From: Psychromonas sp. L1A2 | GTDB lineage: Bacteria; Pseudomonadota; Gammaproteobacteria; Enterobacterales; Psychromonadaceae | Direction of reading: 5' to 3' | DNA: 64,000 nucleotides | Assembly (NCBI RefSeq): GCF_009828855.1 | Contig: NZ_WUAG01000002.1 | Coordinates: 992,001 to 1,056,000 of the forward strand | Part shown: piece by piece, positions 38,369 through 48,614 of the stretch | How the letters are laid out: each line of letters starts with the position of its first letter | Numbering within the stretch: position 1 is the first letter of the stretch | The notes under the pieces: generated by a model | What the model was told of the DNA's origin: nothing | The model's database searches: none | Seen by the model: the letters and a program-made list of their open reading frames with translations, nothing else | Translations under genes and position numbers: made by a program

Positions 38369-39472
38369 TCAGTTAATGGTTAAATTGCTTAAGCTGTTGG
38401 GCTTTGATTCAGTGCCGATTTCTAATTTAATCATTAAACGTAAATCATTTTCTGAATCTGCATGTGCTAATGCTTCAATATAACTAATTCTACCATCTGC
38501 GTATAATTTAAATAAAGCTTGGTCGAAGGTTTGCATACCATGCTCTGTAGAGGAAGCCATAATTCGTTTGAGTTCATGTAATTCACCTTTACGCATTGCA
38601 TTTGCAATAGTCGGTGTATTAAACAAAATTTCAAAGGCTGCTCTGCTTCCTTTACCATCAGGTGTTGGAATTAACTGTTGAGCAACAATGGCATTTAAGT
38701 TAACAGACAGATCGTATAAAAACTGTCGGTGACGTTCTTTAGGCACAAGATGTAAAATACGGTCTAACGCCTGGTTAGCATTATTTGCATGTAAAGTTGC
38801 CATACAAAGGTGCCCTGTTCCTGCGAAGTTTAATGCAAATTCCATTGTTTCACGCGTTCTGATTTCACCCTGTACAATAACATCAGGTGCTTGTCGTAAT
38901 GAATTACGTAACGCTTCTTCGAAAGAATCGGTATCTAAACCTACTTCTCTTTGTGTAATCACTGAACGAGCATGTTCATGTATAAATTCAATAGGATCTT
39001 CAACGGTAAAAATATGACCTGATGCATGATTATTACGATATCCGATCATTGCAGCCTGAGTGGTCGATTTACCTGCACCTGTTGCTCCAACAAATAAGAT
39101 TAAACCACGTTTAGCCATACAGACTTCTTTCAGCTTTTCAGGTAATAATAACTCATCAAATGTCGGTATTTTCTCTTGAATACGACGAATAACCATACCA
39201 GGGCTATCTTTTTGCATGAAAGCACTAATACGAAAACGTCCAATTTCTGGACGGTGGAAAGCGAAATTAGCTTCTTTTTTACGTTTAAATTCAATGAAGC
39301 TTTCTTCATTCAACGCACTTTCTAATAAGCTATAAATATCTTCATCAATCAAATCATCTTCAGATAATGATTCTAATCGGCCATTTAATTTAATCGTCGG
39401 AGGTAGACCAACAGAAATATATAAATCAGAACCTTTATACTTATCTAGATAACCTAGTAATCTATCTAACAT
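38369..39472 (-). CDS. pilU: Type IV pilus twitching motility ATPase PilU
   Basis: A 367-residue secretion ATPase of the PilT/PilU retraction group. Walker A is GATGAGKST near residue 132, the Asp box VEDPIEF, and the His box [45 protein letters not shown] is typical of PilU. It lies 9 bp downstream of pilT, and the two form one operon. PilU is the accessory retraction motor. No pilin or assembly genes are in the window. Confidence 0.92.
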   Translation of the reverse strand: MLDRLLGYLDKYKGSDLYISVGLPPTIKLNGRLESLSEDDLIDEDIYSLLESALNEESFIEFKRKKEANFAFHRPEIGRFRISAFMQKDSPGMVIRRIQEKIPTFDELLLPEKLKEVCMAKRGLILFVGATGAGKSTTQAAMIGYRNNHASGHIFTVEDPIEFIHEHARSVITQREVGLDTDSFEEALRNSLRQAPDVIVQGEIRTRETMEFALNFAGTGHLCMATLHANNANQALDRILHLVPKERHRQFLYDLSVNLNAIVAQQLIPTPDGKGSRAAFEILFNTPTIANAMRKGELHELKRIMASSTEHGMQTFDQALFKLYADGRISYIEALAHADSENDLRLMIKLEIGTESKPNSLSNLTIN

Positions 39473-39481
39473 AACGACCTC

Positions 39482-40516
39482 TTAAAATGTTTTAGGATCC
39501 ATCGCTTTTGATGCTGCATCTTCATAAGATGCAATTCCCTGAGCGACTAAATCTCGAAGACATTGATCCAGTGTTTGCATGCCATGTATCTTACCGGTTT
39601 GAATAACAGAGTACATTTGTGCCACTTTGTCTTCACGAATTAAGTTACGAATAGCCGGAATACCGATCATTATTTCATGTGCAGCAACTCGGCCACCACC
39701 ATTCTTTTTCAATAATGTTTGTGAAATTACAGCGCGTAATGACTCTGATAACATAGAACGTACCATTGCTTTTTCTGCAGCAGGAAATACATCGACAATA
39801 CGGCTAATTGTTTTAGCAGCAGAGGTAGTATGCAAAGTACCAAATACCAAATGTCCGGTTTCAGCGGCAGTTAATGCTAAACGAATCGTTTCAAGGTCAC
39901 GCATCTCACCAATTAGAATAACATCGGGATCTTCACGTAACGCACTACGTAACGCCATATCAAAACTTAAAGTATCTTTATGAATTTCACGTTGGTTAAT
40001 GAGTGATTTTTTAGTGGTGTGGACAAACTCGATAGGATCTTCAATGGTTAAGATATGTTCGTTTCGAGATTCGTTAATGTAATCAACCATTGCTGCTAAT
40101 GTTGTCGATTTACCTGAACCAGTAGGTCCAGTTACCAACACTAAACCACGAGGGTAGTCTGAGATATCTTTAAAGATAGCAGGAGCATTAATATCATCTA
40201 ATGTTAAGACTTCACTAGGGATGGTACGAAATACAGCAGCTGCACCACGGTTTTGATTAAAAGCATTAACACGAAAACGAGCTAGCTCTTTAATTTCAAA
40301 AGAAAAATCTGTTTCAAGCTCCTCTTCAAAATCCTTGCGTTGCTTATCATTCATGATGTCATATATTAAATTATGTACTTCTTTATGTTCTAATGCAGGC
40401 ATATTTATTTTACGTACTTCACCATCTACACGAATCATTGGAGGAACACCTGCAGAAAGGTGTAGATCTGATGCTTTATGCTTTACACTAAAGGCTAATA
40501 ATTCCGTTATATCCAT
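39482..40516 (-). CDS. pilT: Type IV pilus retraction ATPase PilT
   Basis: A 344-residue hexameric motor ATPase: DITELLAFSVKHKASDLHLSAGVPPMIRVDG, Walker A GPTGSGKST near residue 131, Asp box IEDPIEFVH, Walker B ILIGEMRDLETI and His box ETGHLVFGTLHT. The C-terminal AIRNLIREDKVAQMYSVIQTG carries the PilT-specific AIRNLIRE retraction motif. Its start is only 19 bp from the divergent yggS start. Confidence 0.96.
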   Translation of the reverse strand: MDITELLAFSVKHKASDLHLSAGVPPMIRVDGEVRKINMPALEHKEVHNLIYDIMNDKQRKDFEEELETDFSFEIKELARFRVNAFNQNRGAAAVFRTIPSEVLTLDDINAPAIFKDISDYPRGLVLVTGPTGSGKSTTLAAMVDYINESRNEHILTIEDPIEFVHTTKKSLINQREIHKDTLSFDMALRSALREDPDVILIGEMRDLETIRLALTAAETGHLVFGTLHTTSAAKTISRIVDVFPAAEKAMVRSMLSESLRAVISQTLLKKNGGGRVAAHEIMIGIPAIRNLIREDKVAQMYSVIQTGKIHGMQTLDQCLRDLVAQGIASYEDAASKAMDPKTF

Positions 40517-40535
40517 AATTTAAAATCCTAATAAT

Positions 40536-41228
40536 ATGACTAATATACCTAACAATATCGTAGCTGTTGAACAAAAAATAGCTCAAGCTAGTATAAATGC
40601 ACAACGCCAAGACAAAGTGCGGTTATTAGCTGTCAGTAAAACCAAACCGGTTTCATCAATTAAACAAGCATTTGCACAAGGTTTATCTCACTTTGGAGAA
40701 AACTATGTGCAAGAAAGTATAGAAAAAATTCAACACATCAAAACAGATAGTTATTTTGATAGACCAATTCATTGGTATTTTATTGGTCCACTGCAATCTA
40801 ATAAAACTCGCCCAGTGGCGGAAAATTTTGATTGGGTACAAAGTGTAGACCGTTTAAAGATAGCACAAAGACTCAATGAACAACGTCCTGAAAACATGCC
40901 CAAGCTCAATATTTGCTTACAAGTTAATATTAGTGGAGAAGAAAGCAAATCGGGTACTACTTTATCACAAGTAATTGAATTAGCATCACAAGTACAAGCC
41001 CTCTCACGGTTAAAACTTCGTGGTATTATGGCGATTCCACAAAAGAGCGATGACCCAAAAGTTGTCGAACAACAATTTTTAGCATTACATAAAATATATC
41101 AAACATTACAACAGCAGTATCCCGACATTGATACCTTATCCATGGGTATGAGCGGTGATTTAGAAAGTGCAATTAAATGCGGCAGTACGATGGTTCGTAT
41201 TGGTACTGATATTTTTGGTTCAAGATAA
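40536..41228 (+). CDS. yggS: YggS-family pyridoxal phosphate homeostasis protein
   Basis: A 230-residue PLP-binding TIM-barrel protein. The PLP lysine is in LLAVSKTKPVSSIKQAF near residue 36; HFGENYVQES, HFIGPLQSNK-like HWYFIGPLQSNKTR and LSMGMSGDLESAIKCGSTMVRIG follow. The family buffers PLP and affects amino-acid pools. It is first in a run with proC, yggT and yggU, as is common near pilT in gammaproteobacteria. No clear ribosome site precedes it. Confidence 0.93.
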   Translation: MTNIPNNIVAVEQKIAQASINAQRQDKVRLLAVSKTKPVSSIKQAFAQGLSHFGENYVQESIEKIQHIKTDSYFDRPIHWYFIGPLQSNKTRPVAENFDWVQSVDRLKIAQRLNEQRPENMPKLNICLQVNISGEESKSGTTLSQVIELASQVQALSRLKLRGIMAIPQKSDDPKVVEQQFLALHKIYQTLQQQYPDIDTLSMGMSGDLESAIKCGSTMVRIGTDIFGSR

Positions 41229-41252
41229 AAATTAATAGTAAGGAATAATAAA

Positions 41253-42077
41253 ATGCAACATAAAAACATCACCTTCATTGGTGCAGGTAATATGGCAGGT
41301 AGCATCATTAATGGTTTAGTTAAGAGCGGTTACCCAGCAAAGCAAATTTGTGCTTCAGCACCAAGCCTCACTAATACACAACAACTAGCAGACGATCTTT
41401 CCATTCTAAACAGCCAAGATAATAACCAATCAGCACAATGGGCTGATGTTGTTGTATTAGGTGTTAAACCACAAATGATGGCAGCAGTTTGCCAAACCTT
41501 AGTAGATGCAGGCGTTGATTTTTCTAACAAGCTAGTTATTTCAATTGCCGCTGGTGTTTCTGTTGCACGATTACAGTCTATATTAGGTGACAATACCGCC
41601 GTGATCCGTACCATGCCAAATACACCGTCATTACTGCAAAAAGGAATGACAGGCTTATTCGCTTCACAACAAGTATCGAAAGAAGATAAAGCGTTTTCTG
41701 GTGAATTAATGGCAGCGGTAGGCGAGATAGTTTGGGTAGAAGAAGAAGCTCAAATCAATGCTGTTATTGCAGCAGCAGGTTCGGCTCCAGCATATTTTTT
41801 CTTATTTATGGAAGCAATGCAAACCAAAGCAATAGAAATGGGCTTTAGTGAAGAAGATGCACGCTTACTAGTACAACAAGCTGCTATTGGTAGTGCAGAA
41901 ATGGTAAAACAAAATCCACAGTTGGATTTAGCAACGCTTCGCAATAATGTAATATCAAAAGGCGGTACAACGGCAGAAGCTGTGCGTACGTTTAACGAAT
42001 TAAACTTGCCTGAAATTGTAGGAAAAGCAATGCAAGCTGCGTCAGATCGTGGTGCCGAAATGGAAAAATTGTTTTAA
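41253..42077 (+). CDS. proC: Pyrroline-5-carboxylate reductase
   Basis: A 274-residue enzyme reducing pyrroline-5-carboxylate to proline with NAD(P)H. Rossmann motif FIGAGNMAGSIINGL at the start, VVLGVKPQMM, IRTMPNTPSLLQKGMTGL, and the C-terminal signature ISKGGTTAEAVRTFNEL. Start is preceded by AAGGAATAATAAA. It follows yggS by 24 bp. Confidence 0.95.
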   Translation: MQHKNITFIGAGNMAGSIINGLVKSGYPAKQICASAPSLTNTQQLADDLSILNSQDNNQSAQWADVVVLGVKPQMMAAVCQTLVDAGVDFSNKLVISIAAGVSVARLQSILGDNTAVIRTMPNTPSLLQKGMTGLFASQQVSKEDKAFSGELMAAVGEIVWVEEEAQINAVIAAAGSAPAYFFLFMEAMQTKAIEMGFSEEDARLLVQQAAIGSAEMVKQNPQLDLATLRNNVISKGGTTAEAVRTFNELNLPEIVGKAMQAASDRGAEMEKLF

Positions 42078-42205
42078 TAGCTATATTCAATGGTTCTGTA
42101 TTTTAAAGTCAGTAGTGTAAAAGTTTGAGTTTAATGACTTTACATTTAAAATCTGAAACTTAATAAATCAAATATTTAATAGTCGTATATAAAGGTAGTA
42201 AATAA

Positions 42206-42751
42206 ATGAATGCTGTTAATTTTTTAATCGATACTGTGTTTGACCTGTATTTGATGATTGTATTGTTACGAGTTTGGTTACAACTAGCTCGTGCGGATTT
42301 TTATAATCCATTTAGCCAATTTATCGTAAAAGCAACTCAACCGATTGTCGCGCCATTACGTCGTTTCATTCCAGGTTATGGTGGTTTAGATATTGCGACT
42401 ATATTGTTTGCATTTATTGTCGCTGCGGCCAAAATATTAGTATTAAGTGCCGTACTCAATTACACGATTAATCCGATGGTCATATTGATATCAGCATTGT
42501 TTATTTTGATCACAGCGGTGTTCAAATTATTATTCTGGGTATTAGTAATACGCGCAATATTAAGCTGGGTCAGTAAAGGCCAAAACCCGATTGAAGCAGT
42601 GATGATTCAATTAACAGAACCATTATTAAGTCCTGTTCGTCGCATTATTCCTTCAATGGGAGGATTAGACTTATCAATGCTTGTTGTATTACTGGGACTT
42701 CAGTTTGTAGAAAAACTAGTGACTGATTTACTTGCTCAGTTATTAGGTTAA
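42206..42751 (+). CDS. yggT: YggT-family membrane protein
   Basis: A 181-residue inner-membrane protein made of two YggT repeats: LRVWLQLARADFYNPFSQFIVKATQPIVAPLRRFIPGYGGLD and the second VIRAILSWVSKGQNPIEAVMIQLTEPLLSPVRRIIPSMGGLD. About four to five membrane segments. Linked in the literature to osmotic or membrane homeostasis and protein integration; the function here is unproven. AAAGGTAG precedes the ATG. Confidence 0.92.
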   Translation: MNAVNFLIDTVFDLYLMIVLLRVWLQLARADFYNPFSQFIVKATQPIVAPLRRFIPGYGGLDIATILFAFIVAAAKILVLSAVLNYTINPMVILISALFILITAVFKLLFWVLVIRAILSWVSKGQNPIEAVMIQLTEPLLSPVRRIIPSMGGLDLSMLVVLLGLQFVEKLVTDLLAQLLG

Positions 42752-42852
42752 ATGACTATTAATATTCAAAGCATTAATGTTCTAAACACTAATCCTCTAA
42801 GTACTAATATTCCAGCTATTAACAAGCAAAGAATAATGATGAACACTTTTTA

Positions 42853-43137
42853 ATGAGCAGCTATTATTCATATCAAGGCGAAGATTTATTGCTTCGCCTT
42901 TATTTACAACCTAAAGCTAGCCGAGATCAATTTGTTGGCGAACATGGCGAAGAGTTAAAAATTGCGATTACTGCACCACCTGTTGACGGTAAAGCCAATG
43001 CACATTTGGTAAAGTTTTTAAGTAAGCAATTTAACGTAGCAAAAAGTGCAATTAGTGTAGAAAAAGGCTTACAAAGTCGACACAAATTAGTACGAATTAA
43101 ACAGCCTAAAAAACTACCTTCACTTTTTTCACAATAA
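42853..43137 (+). CDS. yggU: DUF167/YggU family protein
   Basis: A 94-residue DUF167 protein: [49 protein letters not shown] and [12 protein letters not shown] are diagnostic. The biochemical function of the family is unknown. It sits at its usual position after yggT, 100 bp downstream, with a weak ribosome site. It precedes the DUF4426 gene by 8 bp. Confidence 0.92.
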   Translation: MSSYYSYQGEDLLLRLYLQPKASRDQFVGEHGEELKIAITAPPVDGKANAHLVKFLSKQFNVAKSAISVEKGLQSRHKLVRIKQPKKLPSLFSQ

Positions 43138-43145
43138 GGGATTAT

Positions 43146-43586
43146 ATGTTTCGTTCAATGATTATATTTAAAACGTTGTTTTTAAGTTTACTGTTATTCA
43201 CCAGTTCAACGGTAACCGCTGAACAATTTAAAAAGTTTGGTAACCTTGAGGTTCATTACATAGCGATTCCAAGCACCTTCATTCAGCCTGAAGTTGCAAC
43301 ACAATACAAAATCATACGAAGTAAAAATAATGGCTTATTAAATATTTCGATACTTGATACAAAACAAAATAATCAAGCTGTAGCCGCCACGTTGCAAGGC
43401 ACAGGAAAGAATTTAATTGGTCAAACTCAGCAATTAACATTTACACAGATAAAAGAAGGTAAAGCGATTTACTATATTGCTGAATACCCTTTTACTAATG
43501 AAGAAATCGTTAATTTTGAAATTAACCTAAAGACTGAAAAGGCGTCGAACACGCTTAAGTTTCAACATAAATTTTATGTTGATTAA
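43146..43586 (+). CDS. DUF4426 exported protein
   Basis: A 146-residue protein with a signal peptide (MFRSMIIFKTLFLSLLLFTSSTVTA). The mature domain, EQFKKFGNLEVHYIAIPSTFIQPEVATQYKIIRSKNNGLLNISIL, is the DUF4426 pattern, usually found between yggU and rdgB in Vibrio-like genomes. Beta-rich and periplasmic. Function unknown. The 8- and 9-bp gaps on each side indicate an operon with yggU and rdgB. Confidence 0.85.
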   Translation: MFRSMIIFKTLFLSLLLFTSSTVTAEQFKKFGNLEVHYIAIPSTFIQPEVATQYKIIRSKNNGLLNISILDTKQNNQAVAATLQGTGKNLIGQTQQLTFTQIKEGKAIYYIAEYPFTNEEIVNFEINLKTEKASNTLKFQHKFYVD

Positions 43587-43595
43587 GGAAAAAAA

Positions 43596-44201
43596 ATGAA
43601 ACAAAAATGGGTACTTGCCACCGGCAATCAAGGCAAAGTAAAAGAAATGAGTGAGCTATTAAATAGTTTTTCAATCGAAGTACTACCACAAAGCCAGTTT
43701 AATGTACCTGATGTTCCAGAAACAGGTACTACTTTTGTAGAAAATGCCATTATCAAAGCTCGTCATGCAGCTAAATTAACAGGCTTACCAGCCATTGCTG
43801 ATGACTCAGGATTAGAGGTTGATTTCCTCAATGGGCAACCAGGTATTTACTCTGCTCGTTATGCAGGTGAAACAGCAACAGACCGAGATAATATTGATAA
43901 GCTACTTAATAAGCTCGAAGGTATTAACCCAGAACAACGTAAAGCACGCTTCCAATGTGTTTTAGTGTATCTGCGTCACGCGTTAGATCCTACACCGATT
44001 ATATGCCAAGGTACTTGGGAAGGCAGTATTACTGAAAGTGTTGAAGGTAAGAATGGATTTGGTTATGACCCTGTATTTTGGGTGGAAAGCGAGCAATCCA
44101 CTTCAGCACAATTAGACAAACAACGTAAAAGTGAATTAAGTCATCGCGGTAAAGCATTAACACAATTAGTTGATTTATTAAAAGAGCAATTATCAGCTTA
44201 G
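43596..44201 (+). CDS. rdgB: dITP/XTP pyrophosphatase
   Basis: A 201-residue Ham1/RdgB enzyme that removes inosine and xanthosine triphosphates from the nucleotide pool. Motifs: LATGNQGKVKEMSELL, ADDSGLEVDFLNGQPGIYSARYAG, GKNGFGYDPVF and the C-terminal LSHRGKAL. Start preceded by AAGGAAAAAA. It ends before a clear terminator. Confidence 0.95.
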   Translation: MKQKWVLATGNQGKVKEMSELLNSFSIEVLPQSQFNVPDVPETGTTFVENAIIKARHAAKLTGLPAIADDSGLEVDFLNGQPGIYSARYAGETATDRDNIDKLLNKLEGINPEQRKARFQCVLVYLRHALDPTPIICQGTWEGSITESVEGKNGFGYDPVFWVESEQSTSAQLDKQRKSELSHRGKALTQLVDLLKEQLSA

Positions 44202-44258
44202 CTTTATTGCACTTCTCTTTACACTTTGCAGTTTACATTATTAATTGCATTACATTTT

Positions 44259-44285
44259 GAAGCGACTGTTTTAGTCGCTTTTTAG
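44259..44285 (+). terminator. Terminator after rdgB
   Basis: AAGCGACT-GTTTT-AGTCGCTTTTT: an 8-bp stem and T5, 13 bp before the hemW start. Some read-through into hemW is likely. Confidence 0.85.
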
Positions 44286-44297
44286 ATTGGATAAATC

Positions 44298-45440
44298 ATG
44301 TTACAGCTACCCCCTCTCAGTTTATATATTCATATTCCATGGTGTATTGAAAAATGTCCTTACTGCGACTTTAATTCTCATAAGTTACGCGGAGAAATCC
44401 CAGAAACTGAATATTTAAACGCACTTATTGATGACCTAAAACAAGACCTTAGTTTTGTTCAAGGGCGTGATTTATTCAGCATTTTTATTGGTGGAGGCAC
44501 ACCTAGCTTAATCTCTGCTGCGGGGATCAAATGGTTATTAGAAAATGTTCAGAGTTTAATTCCCTTTAGTGACAATATCGAAATAACCTTAGAAGCAAAC
44601 CCAGGTGCTATTGAGAATCAAAAAATAGCTGACTTTAAAGAAGCCGGTATTAATCGATTTTCATTTGGAGTACAAAGCTTTCAACAGGAAAAGTTAACTA
44701 AATTAGGCCGAATCCATGGTGTAGAAGAGGCTAAAACAGCGGCTAGACAAGCACATAATGTGGGGATGAAAACATTCAATCTTGATTTAATGCATGGCTT
44801 GCCAGGGCAAAGTTTAGAAGATGCGATGAGTGATTTAGAAACAGCAATTGCCTTAAAACCAACTCATTTATCATGGTATCAACTGACTATTGAGCCTAAT
44901 ACACAATATTTTTCGCATCCTCCTACATTACCTGATGATGAAACACTTTGGGATATTCAAGAGACAGGATTGAAGCTATTAGCTGAGCATGGTTATCAAC
45001 AATATGAAATATCTGGTTATAGCCAAGAAGGTTGGCAATGTCAGCATAATTTAAATTATTGGCGTTTTGGTGATTACTTGGGCATTGGCTGCGGTGCACA
45101 CGGTAAGATATCATTCCCGTTAGAAAATAAAATATTACGCACTACTAAAATAAAACATCCTAAAGGATATTTAGAACCACAACGAGCTTATATGGATGAT
45201 TGTAATGCTGTTGATAAAGATGAACTTGTCTTCGAATATATGATGAACCGATTACGTTTAATGGAAGTAATCCCGTTCGTAGAATTTGAAGATTACACAG
45301 GTTTACAACGCAGTGTATTAGAAAAACAGTTACAACAAGCAATCAATAAAAACCTAATAACAGTTGCTGAAGATAGTTACCAAGTAACACCTTTAGGGCA
45401 TAGATACTTAAATGAATTGTTAACCATTTTTATGGAGTAA
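44298..45440 (+). CDS. hemW: HemW, heme chaperone / radical SAM protein
   Basis: A 380-residue radical SAM protein of the HemN-like group. The cluster motif is HIPWCIEKCPYCDF (Cys 16, 20, 23); GGGTPSL and SFGVQSFQ follow. It lacks the extra N-terminal motifs of coproporphyrinogen dehydrogenase HemN, which favours HemW, a heme-insertion chaperone. A short GGCCC...GGGCC hairpin follows the stop at 45442-45460. Confidence 0.92.
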   Translation: MLQLPPLSLYIHIPWCIEKCPYCDFNSHKLRGEIPETEYLNALIDDLKQDLSFVQGRDLFSIFIGGGTPSLISAAGIKWLLENVQSLIPFSDNIEITLEANPGAIENQKIADFKEAGINRFSFGVQSFQQEKLTKLGRIHGVEEAKTAARQAHNVGMKTFNLDLMHGLPGQSLEDAMSDLETAIALKPTHLSWYQLTIEPNTQYFSHPPTLPDDETLWDIQETGLKLLAEHGYQQYEISGYSQEGWQCQHNLNYWRFGDYLGIGCGAHGKISFPLENKILRTTKIKHPKGYLEPQRAYMDDCNAVDKDELVFEYMMNRLRLMEVIPFVEFEDYTGLQRSVLEKQLQQAINKNLITVAEDSYQVTPLGHRYLNELLTIFME

Positions 45441-45559
45441 TGGCCCCTCACTAAAGGGCCTATTCTTAGACTTCCATGAATTTTCAAAGAATTGACCGTT
45501 ACTATTTCATTACTATTTTATTCTGATTTAGTAACGGTTTTAATGATTAGTGCAATGCG

Positions 45560-46540
45560 TTAAGCAAGACGAGACCGGTCATGCGCTTGCATAAAGTCGA
45601 CCTCAGGACCAACAGGAATGATTCGAGTTGGATTAATTGTATCATGTGAACCATAATAATGCGCTTTGATATAATCAATATCGACGGTACTTGCAATGCC
45701 TTCATGTTGGTATAAATCACGAACATAATTCGACAAAGAGGGGTAATCAGCAATACGCTTTTTATTACATTTAAAATGCCCAACATAGGCCGCATCAAAA
45801 CGTATTAAAGTAGTAAATAAACGCCAATCAGCTTCTGTTAACTGCTTACCCAACAAATAACGTTGTGTACTTAAACGTAACTCTACTTTATCTAACGCCT
45901 CAAAGACGGTATTAACAGCATCTTCATAAGCCGCTTGAGTGGTAGCAAAGCCAGCACGGTAAACCCCATTATTAATATCTCGGTATATCCAATCATTTAC
46001 TTCATTAATTGCATCTTGAGCATGTTCAGGATAATAATCTCCTTCAGATGCGCCAATACCATCAAAAGCACTATTAAACATGCGAATAATATCTGCCGAC
46101 TCGTTACTGACAATCGTTTGTTGCTGTTTATCCCATAAAATGGGCACAGTAACACGCCCTGAGTAAGCGGGATCTGCTAACGTATATAATTGATGAGCGA
46201 ATAAAACATCATTAACACTATCTGCAATAACACCCACTCCAGGCTTAAACGTCCAACCTTCTTCTGCCATCAATGAATTGACCACCGAAATATCAATCAT
46301 TGACTGTAGCCCTTTTAACTCCCTAAAAATTAAAGTGCGGTGTGCCCAAGGACAAGCCAATGAAATATATAAATGATAACGTCCAGCTTCAGCCTTAAAT
46401 CCAGCTTTACCGGTTGGCCCTGCTTGACCATCTGCTGTGATCCAGTTTCTAAATTGCGACTCACTTCTAATAAATTTACCATTGTTTGCTTTGGTATCGT
46501 ACCACTGGTTATGCCATTGCCCGTCTACTAATAATCCCAT
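45560..46540 (-). CDS. yqjG: Glutathionyl-hydroquinone reductase
   Basis: A 326-residue Xi-class glutathione transferase. SLACPWAHRTLIFRELKG holds the catalytic Cys-Pro-Trp-Ala motif near residue 60, and VPILWDKQQQTIVSNESADIIRMFN is the glutathione-binding region. It reduces glutathionyl-hydroquinones to hydroquinones. It is followed in the same direction by the pirin gene upstream and faces a LysR gene, an arrangement recalling the E. coli yqjG-yhaK-yhaJ group. Confidence 0.93.
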   Translation of the reverse strand: MGLLVDGQWHNQWYDTKANNGKFIRSESQFRNWITADGQAGPTGKAGFKAEAGRYHLYISLACPWAHRTLIFRELKGLQSMIDISVVNSLMAEEGWTFKPGVGVIADSVNDVLFAHQLYTLADPAYSGRVTVPILWDKQQQTIVSNESADIIRMFNSAFDGIGASEGDYYPEHAQDAINEVNDWIYRDINNGVYRAGFATTQAAYEDAVNTVFEALDKVELRLSTQRYLLGKQLTEADWRLFTTLIRFDAAYVGHFKCNKKRIADYPSLSNYVRDLYQHEGIASTVDIDYIKAHYYGSHDTINPTRIIPVGPEVDFMQAHDRSRLA

Positions 46541-46676
46541 TATTTATTCCTCATCATATGTTCTTTCATAATCATTCAGCGATTATTTAAATTTTTTATT
46601 CCTTTAATCCATTTGATCGCTGAACTTTATACGTCGTTCATTAGGAGCCAGTTAATTAGATTCTTATTGAACTAAT

Positions 46677-47579
46677 TTAAATAAATTTACCTTGGTTAAA
46701 ATCATCAAAAGCCTGCAATAATTGATCTCTTGTATTCATAACAAATGGCCCATGTCGTGCGATAGGTTCATTAAAAGGTTTACCTGCAATTAATAAAAAA
46801 CGACTCCCTTGCAATCCGCTTTGCAAAGAAACTTGTTCACCATTGGTTAAAACAGCTAATTTCTGAGCTTCAATATGAGTTGTATTTCCTGCACTTTGAA
46901 CAATCACTTCACCTTCAATAACATAAATGAACGCATTATGATTTAGCTTAATTGATTGTGTTAACACTTGCTGCGCAGGTAAATGAACATCTAGATACAA
47001 AGGCTCGCTATGAACGTTTGTTACTGCACCAGTAGTGCCTTGATTGGTTGTCCCTGCGATAACATTTATTTGGCCGCCATTCGTTAATTGTTCGCACGCC
47101 ATCGAATGTGGTAAAAATTCTTGGTATTGAGGCTCCTTCATTTTTGCATGACTCGGTAGATTCACCCATAACTGAAAACCTTTTAATAAACCATCTTCTT
47201 GCTCTGGCATTTCTGAATGCAAAATACCTTTACCTGCCGTCATCCATTGCACACCACCCGGTTCAATAATACCTTCATTACCAGCGCTATCTCTGTGGCG
47301 CATCTTTCCATTTAACAAATAAGTTACGGTTTCAAACCCTCGATGGGGATGTGTAGGAAAACCACCAATATAATCTTCAGCTTGGTCACTTTCAAAACAG
47401 TCTAATAACAAAAAGGGATCCAACATATCCAGCTGCGATGAACCAATAATACGCGTTAACTTAACGCCATCACCATCAGAGGTTTTAACACCAGAAACGA
47501 TTTTTTTAACGCTACGCTCACTCTGCTTAATTGAGATTTGCTGTGAGCCATGTAGTGTGGCATCTATTATATGGTTCAT
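46677..47579 (-). CDS. Pirin family protein
   Basis: A 300-residue two-cupin pirin. The metal-binding signature GGFPTHPHRGFETVTYLLNG (two His) near residue 75, then the WMTAGKGILHSEMPE histidine and glutamate. Bacterial pirins such as YhaK/YhhW oxidise quercetin-like flavonols or act as redox sensors. AGAGGTGAAAT precedes the start. It is divergent from the LysR gene, which may control it. Confidence 0.9.
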   Translation of the reverse strand: MNHIIDATLHGSQQISIKQSERSVKKIVSGVKTSDGDGVKLTRIIGSSQLDMLDPFLLLDCFESDQAEDYIGGFPTHPHRGFETVTYLLNGKMRHRDSAGNEGIIEPGGVQWMTAGKGILHSEMPEQEDGLLKGFQLWVNLPSHAKMKEPQYQEFLPHSMACEQLTNGGQINVIAGTTNQGTTGAVTNVHSEPLYLDVHLPAQQVLTQSIKLNHNAFIYVIEGEVIVQSAGNTTHIEAQKLAVLTNGEQVSLQSGLQGSRFLLIAGKPFNEPIARHGPFVMNTRDQLLQAFDDFNQGKFI

Positions 47580-47705
47580 ATTTCACCTCTGTTACTGTTC
47601 TTAGTTATTGCTCTCAGTTATTGAGATGAACAAATCATAACTGTTGAACTATTGAGCATAAACAGCAATAATTTGAATTTATAATTGTCAAAAAGAGAAC
47701 AATAG

Positions 47706-48614
47706 ATGGGTCAAATGGAAAATATGGCACTCTTTGTGAGAATAGTAGAGTCTGGCGGTATCGGCAAAGCAGCTGCACAATTAGATATTGCAAAATCTGC
47801 GGTTAGCAGGCGTTTAGTAGAACTAGAAAAGCAACTTGATACTCAGCTGCTTTCTCGTACCACTCGTCAGTCTCACCTTACTGATGCAGGACGTATTTAT
47901 TATCAAAAAGCATTAACTATTTTAAATGATGTCGCTGAATTAAATGCGCAAACAAGTGGTATTACAACGAATATTGAAGGTACTTTAAAACTGACTGCGC
48001 CTTTGTCCTTTGGCTTAACACATCTTGCTCCGATTATTGATGAGTTTAGCCAACTACACACAAACCTTTGTATTGATATCGACTTCTCTGATCGCCATGT
48101 GGATTTAGTAGAAGAAGGTTATGAATTGGCTATTCGTATTTCTAACTTAAAAGACTCTACATTAAAAGCAAAACGGCTGACCAGCATTCGTCACTTTTTA
48201 TGTGCTAGCCCAGATTATTTAAAGCAACATGGTCAGCCAATAAATATCGAACAATTAAGCCAACACCGTTTATTACAATACACACAAAACGATCATCATA
48301 AATTACATATTACCGACCCTCGACAAAAACAACATCAGCTTGATGTAAATGCACAGATTAAAGCCAACAACGGCGATTTTTTAAAAATGTCTGCGATCAA
48401 TGGACAAGGTATTGTTGCTTTACCACTATTTATTATTCATCAAGCTATTACTGAAGGGCAATTAGTGCCGATATTAACGGATCATCAATTACCTATCCTT
48501 CATGCTTATGCGGTTTATCCACAAACCCGTTTTTTATCACAACGCTGTCGTTTATTGATCGATTTTATTAGTGACAAGTTTTCACAAAAACCGTTGTGGG
48601 ACAGCCTACAATAA
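47706..48614 (+). CDS. LysR-family transcriptional regulator
   Basis: A 302-residue LysR protein: N-terminal winged helix (MENMALFVRIVESGGIGKAAAQLDIAKSAVSRRLVELEKQL) and an effector domain with GTLKLTAPLSFGLTHLAP. It is divergent from the pirin and yqjG genes with a 126-bp gap that should hold its operator; E. coli YhaJ is the nearest functional parallel by context. The inducer is unknown, possibly quinones or electrophiles. Confidence 0.9.
   Translation: MGQMENMALFVRIVESGGIGKAAAQLDIAKSAVSRRLVELEKQLDTQLLSRTTRQSHLTDAGRIYYQKALTILNDVAELNAQTSGITTNIEGTLKLTAPLSFGLTHLAPIIDEFSQLHTNLCIDIDFSDRHVDLVEEGYELAIRISNLKDSTLKAKRLTSIRHFLCASPDYLKQHGQPINIEQLSQHRLLQYTQNDHHKLHITDPRQKQHQLDVNAQIKANNGDFLKMSAINGQGIVALPLFIIHQAITEGQLVPILTDHQLPILHAYAVYPQTRFLSQRCRLLIDFISDKFSQKPLWDSLQ

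Noticed and set aside
45442-45460. Terminator after hemW
   Set aside because: GGCCC/GGGCC stem is short with a 9-nt loop and no T run; too weak to list as a terminator.
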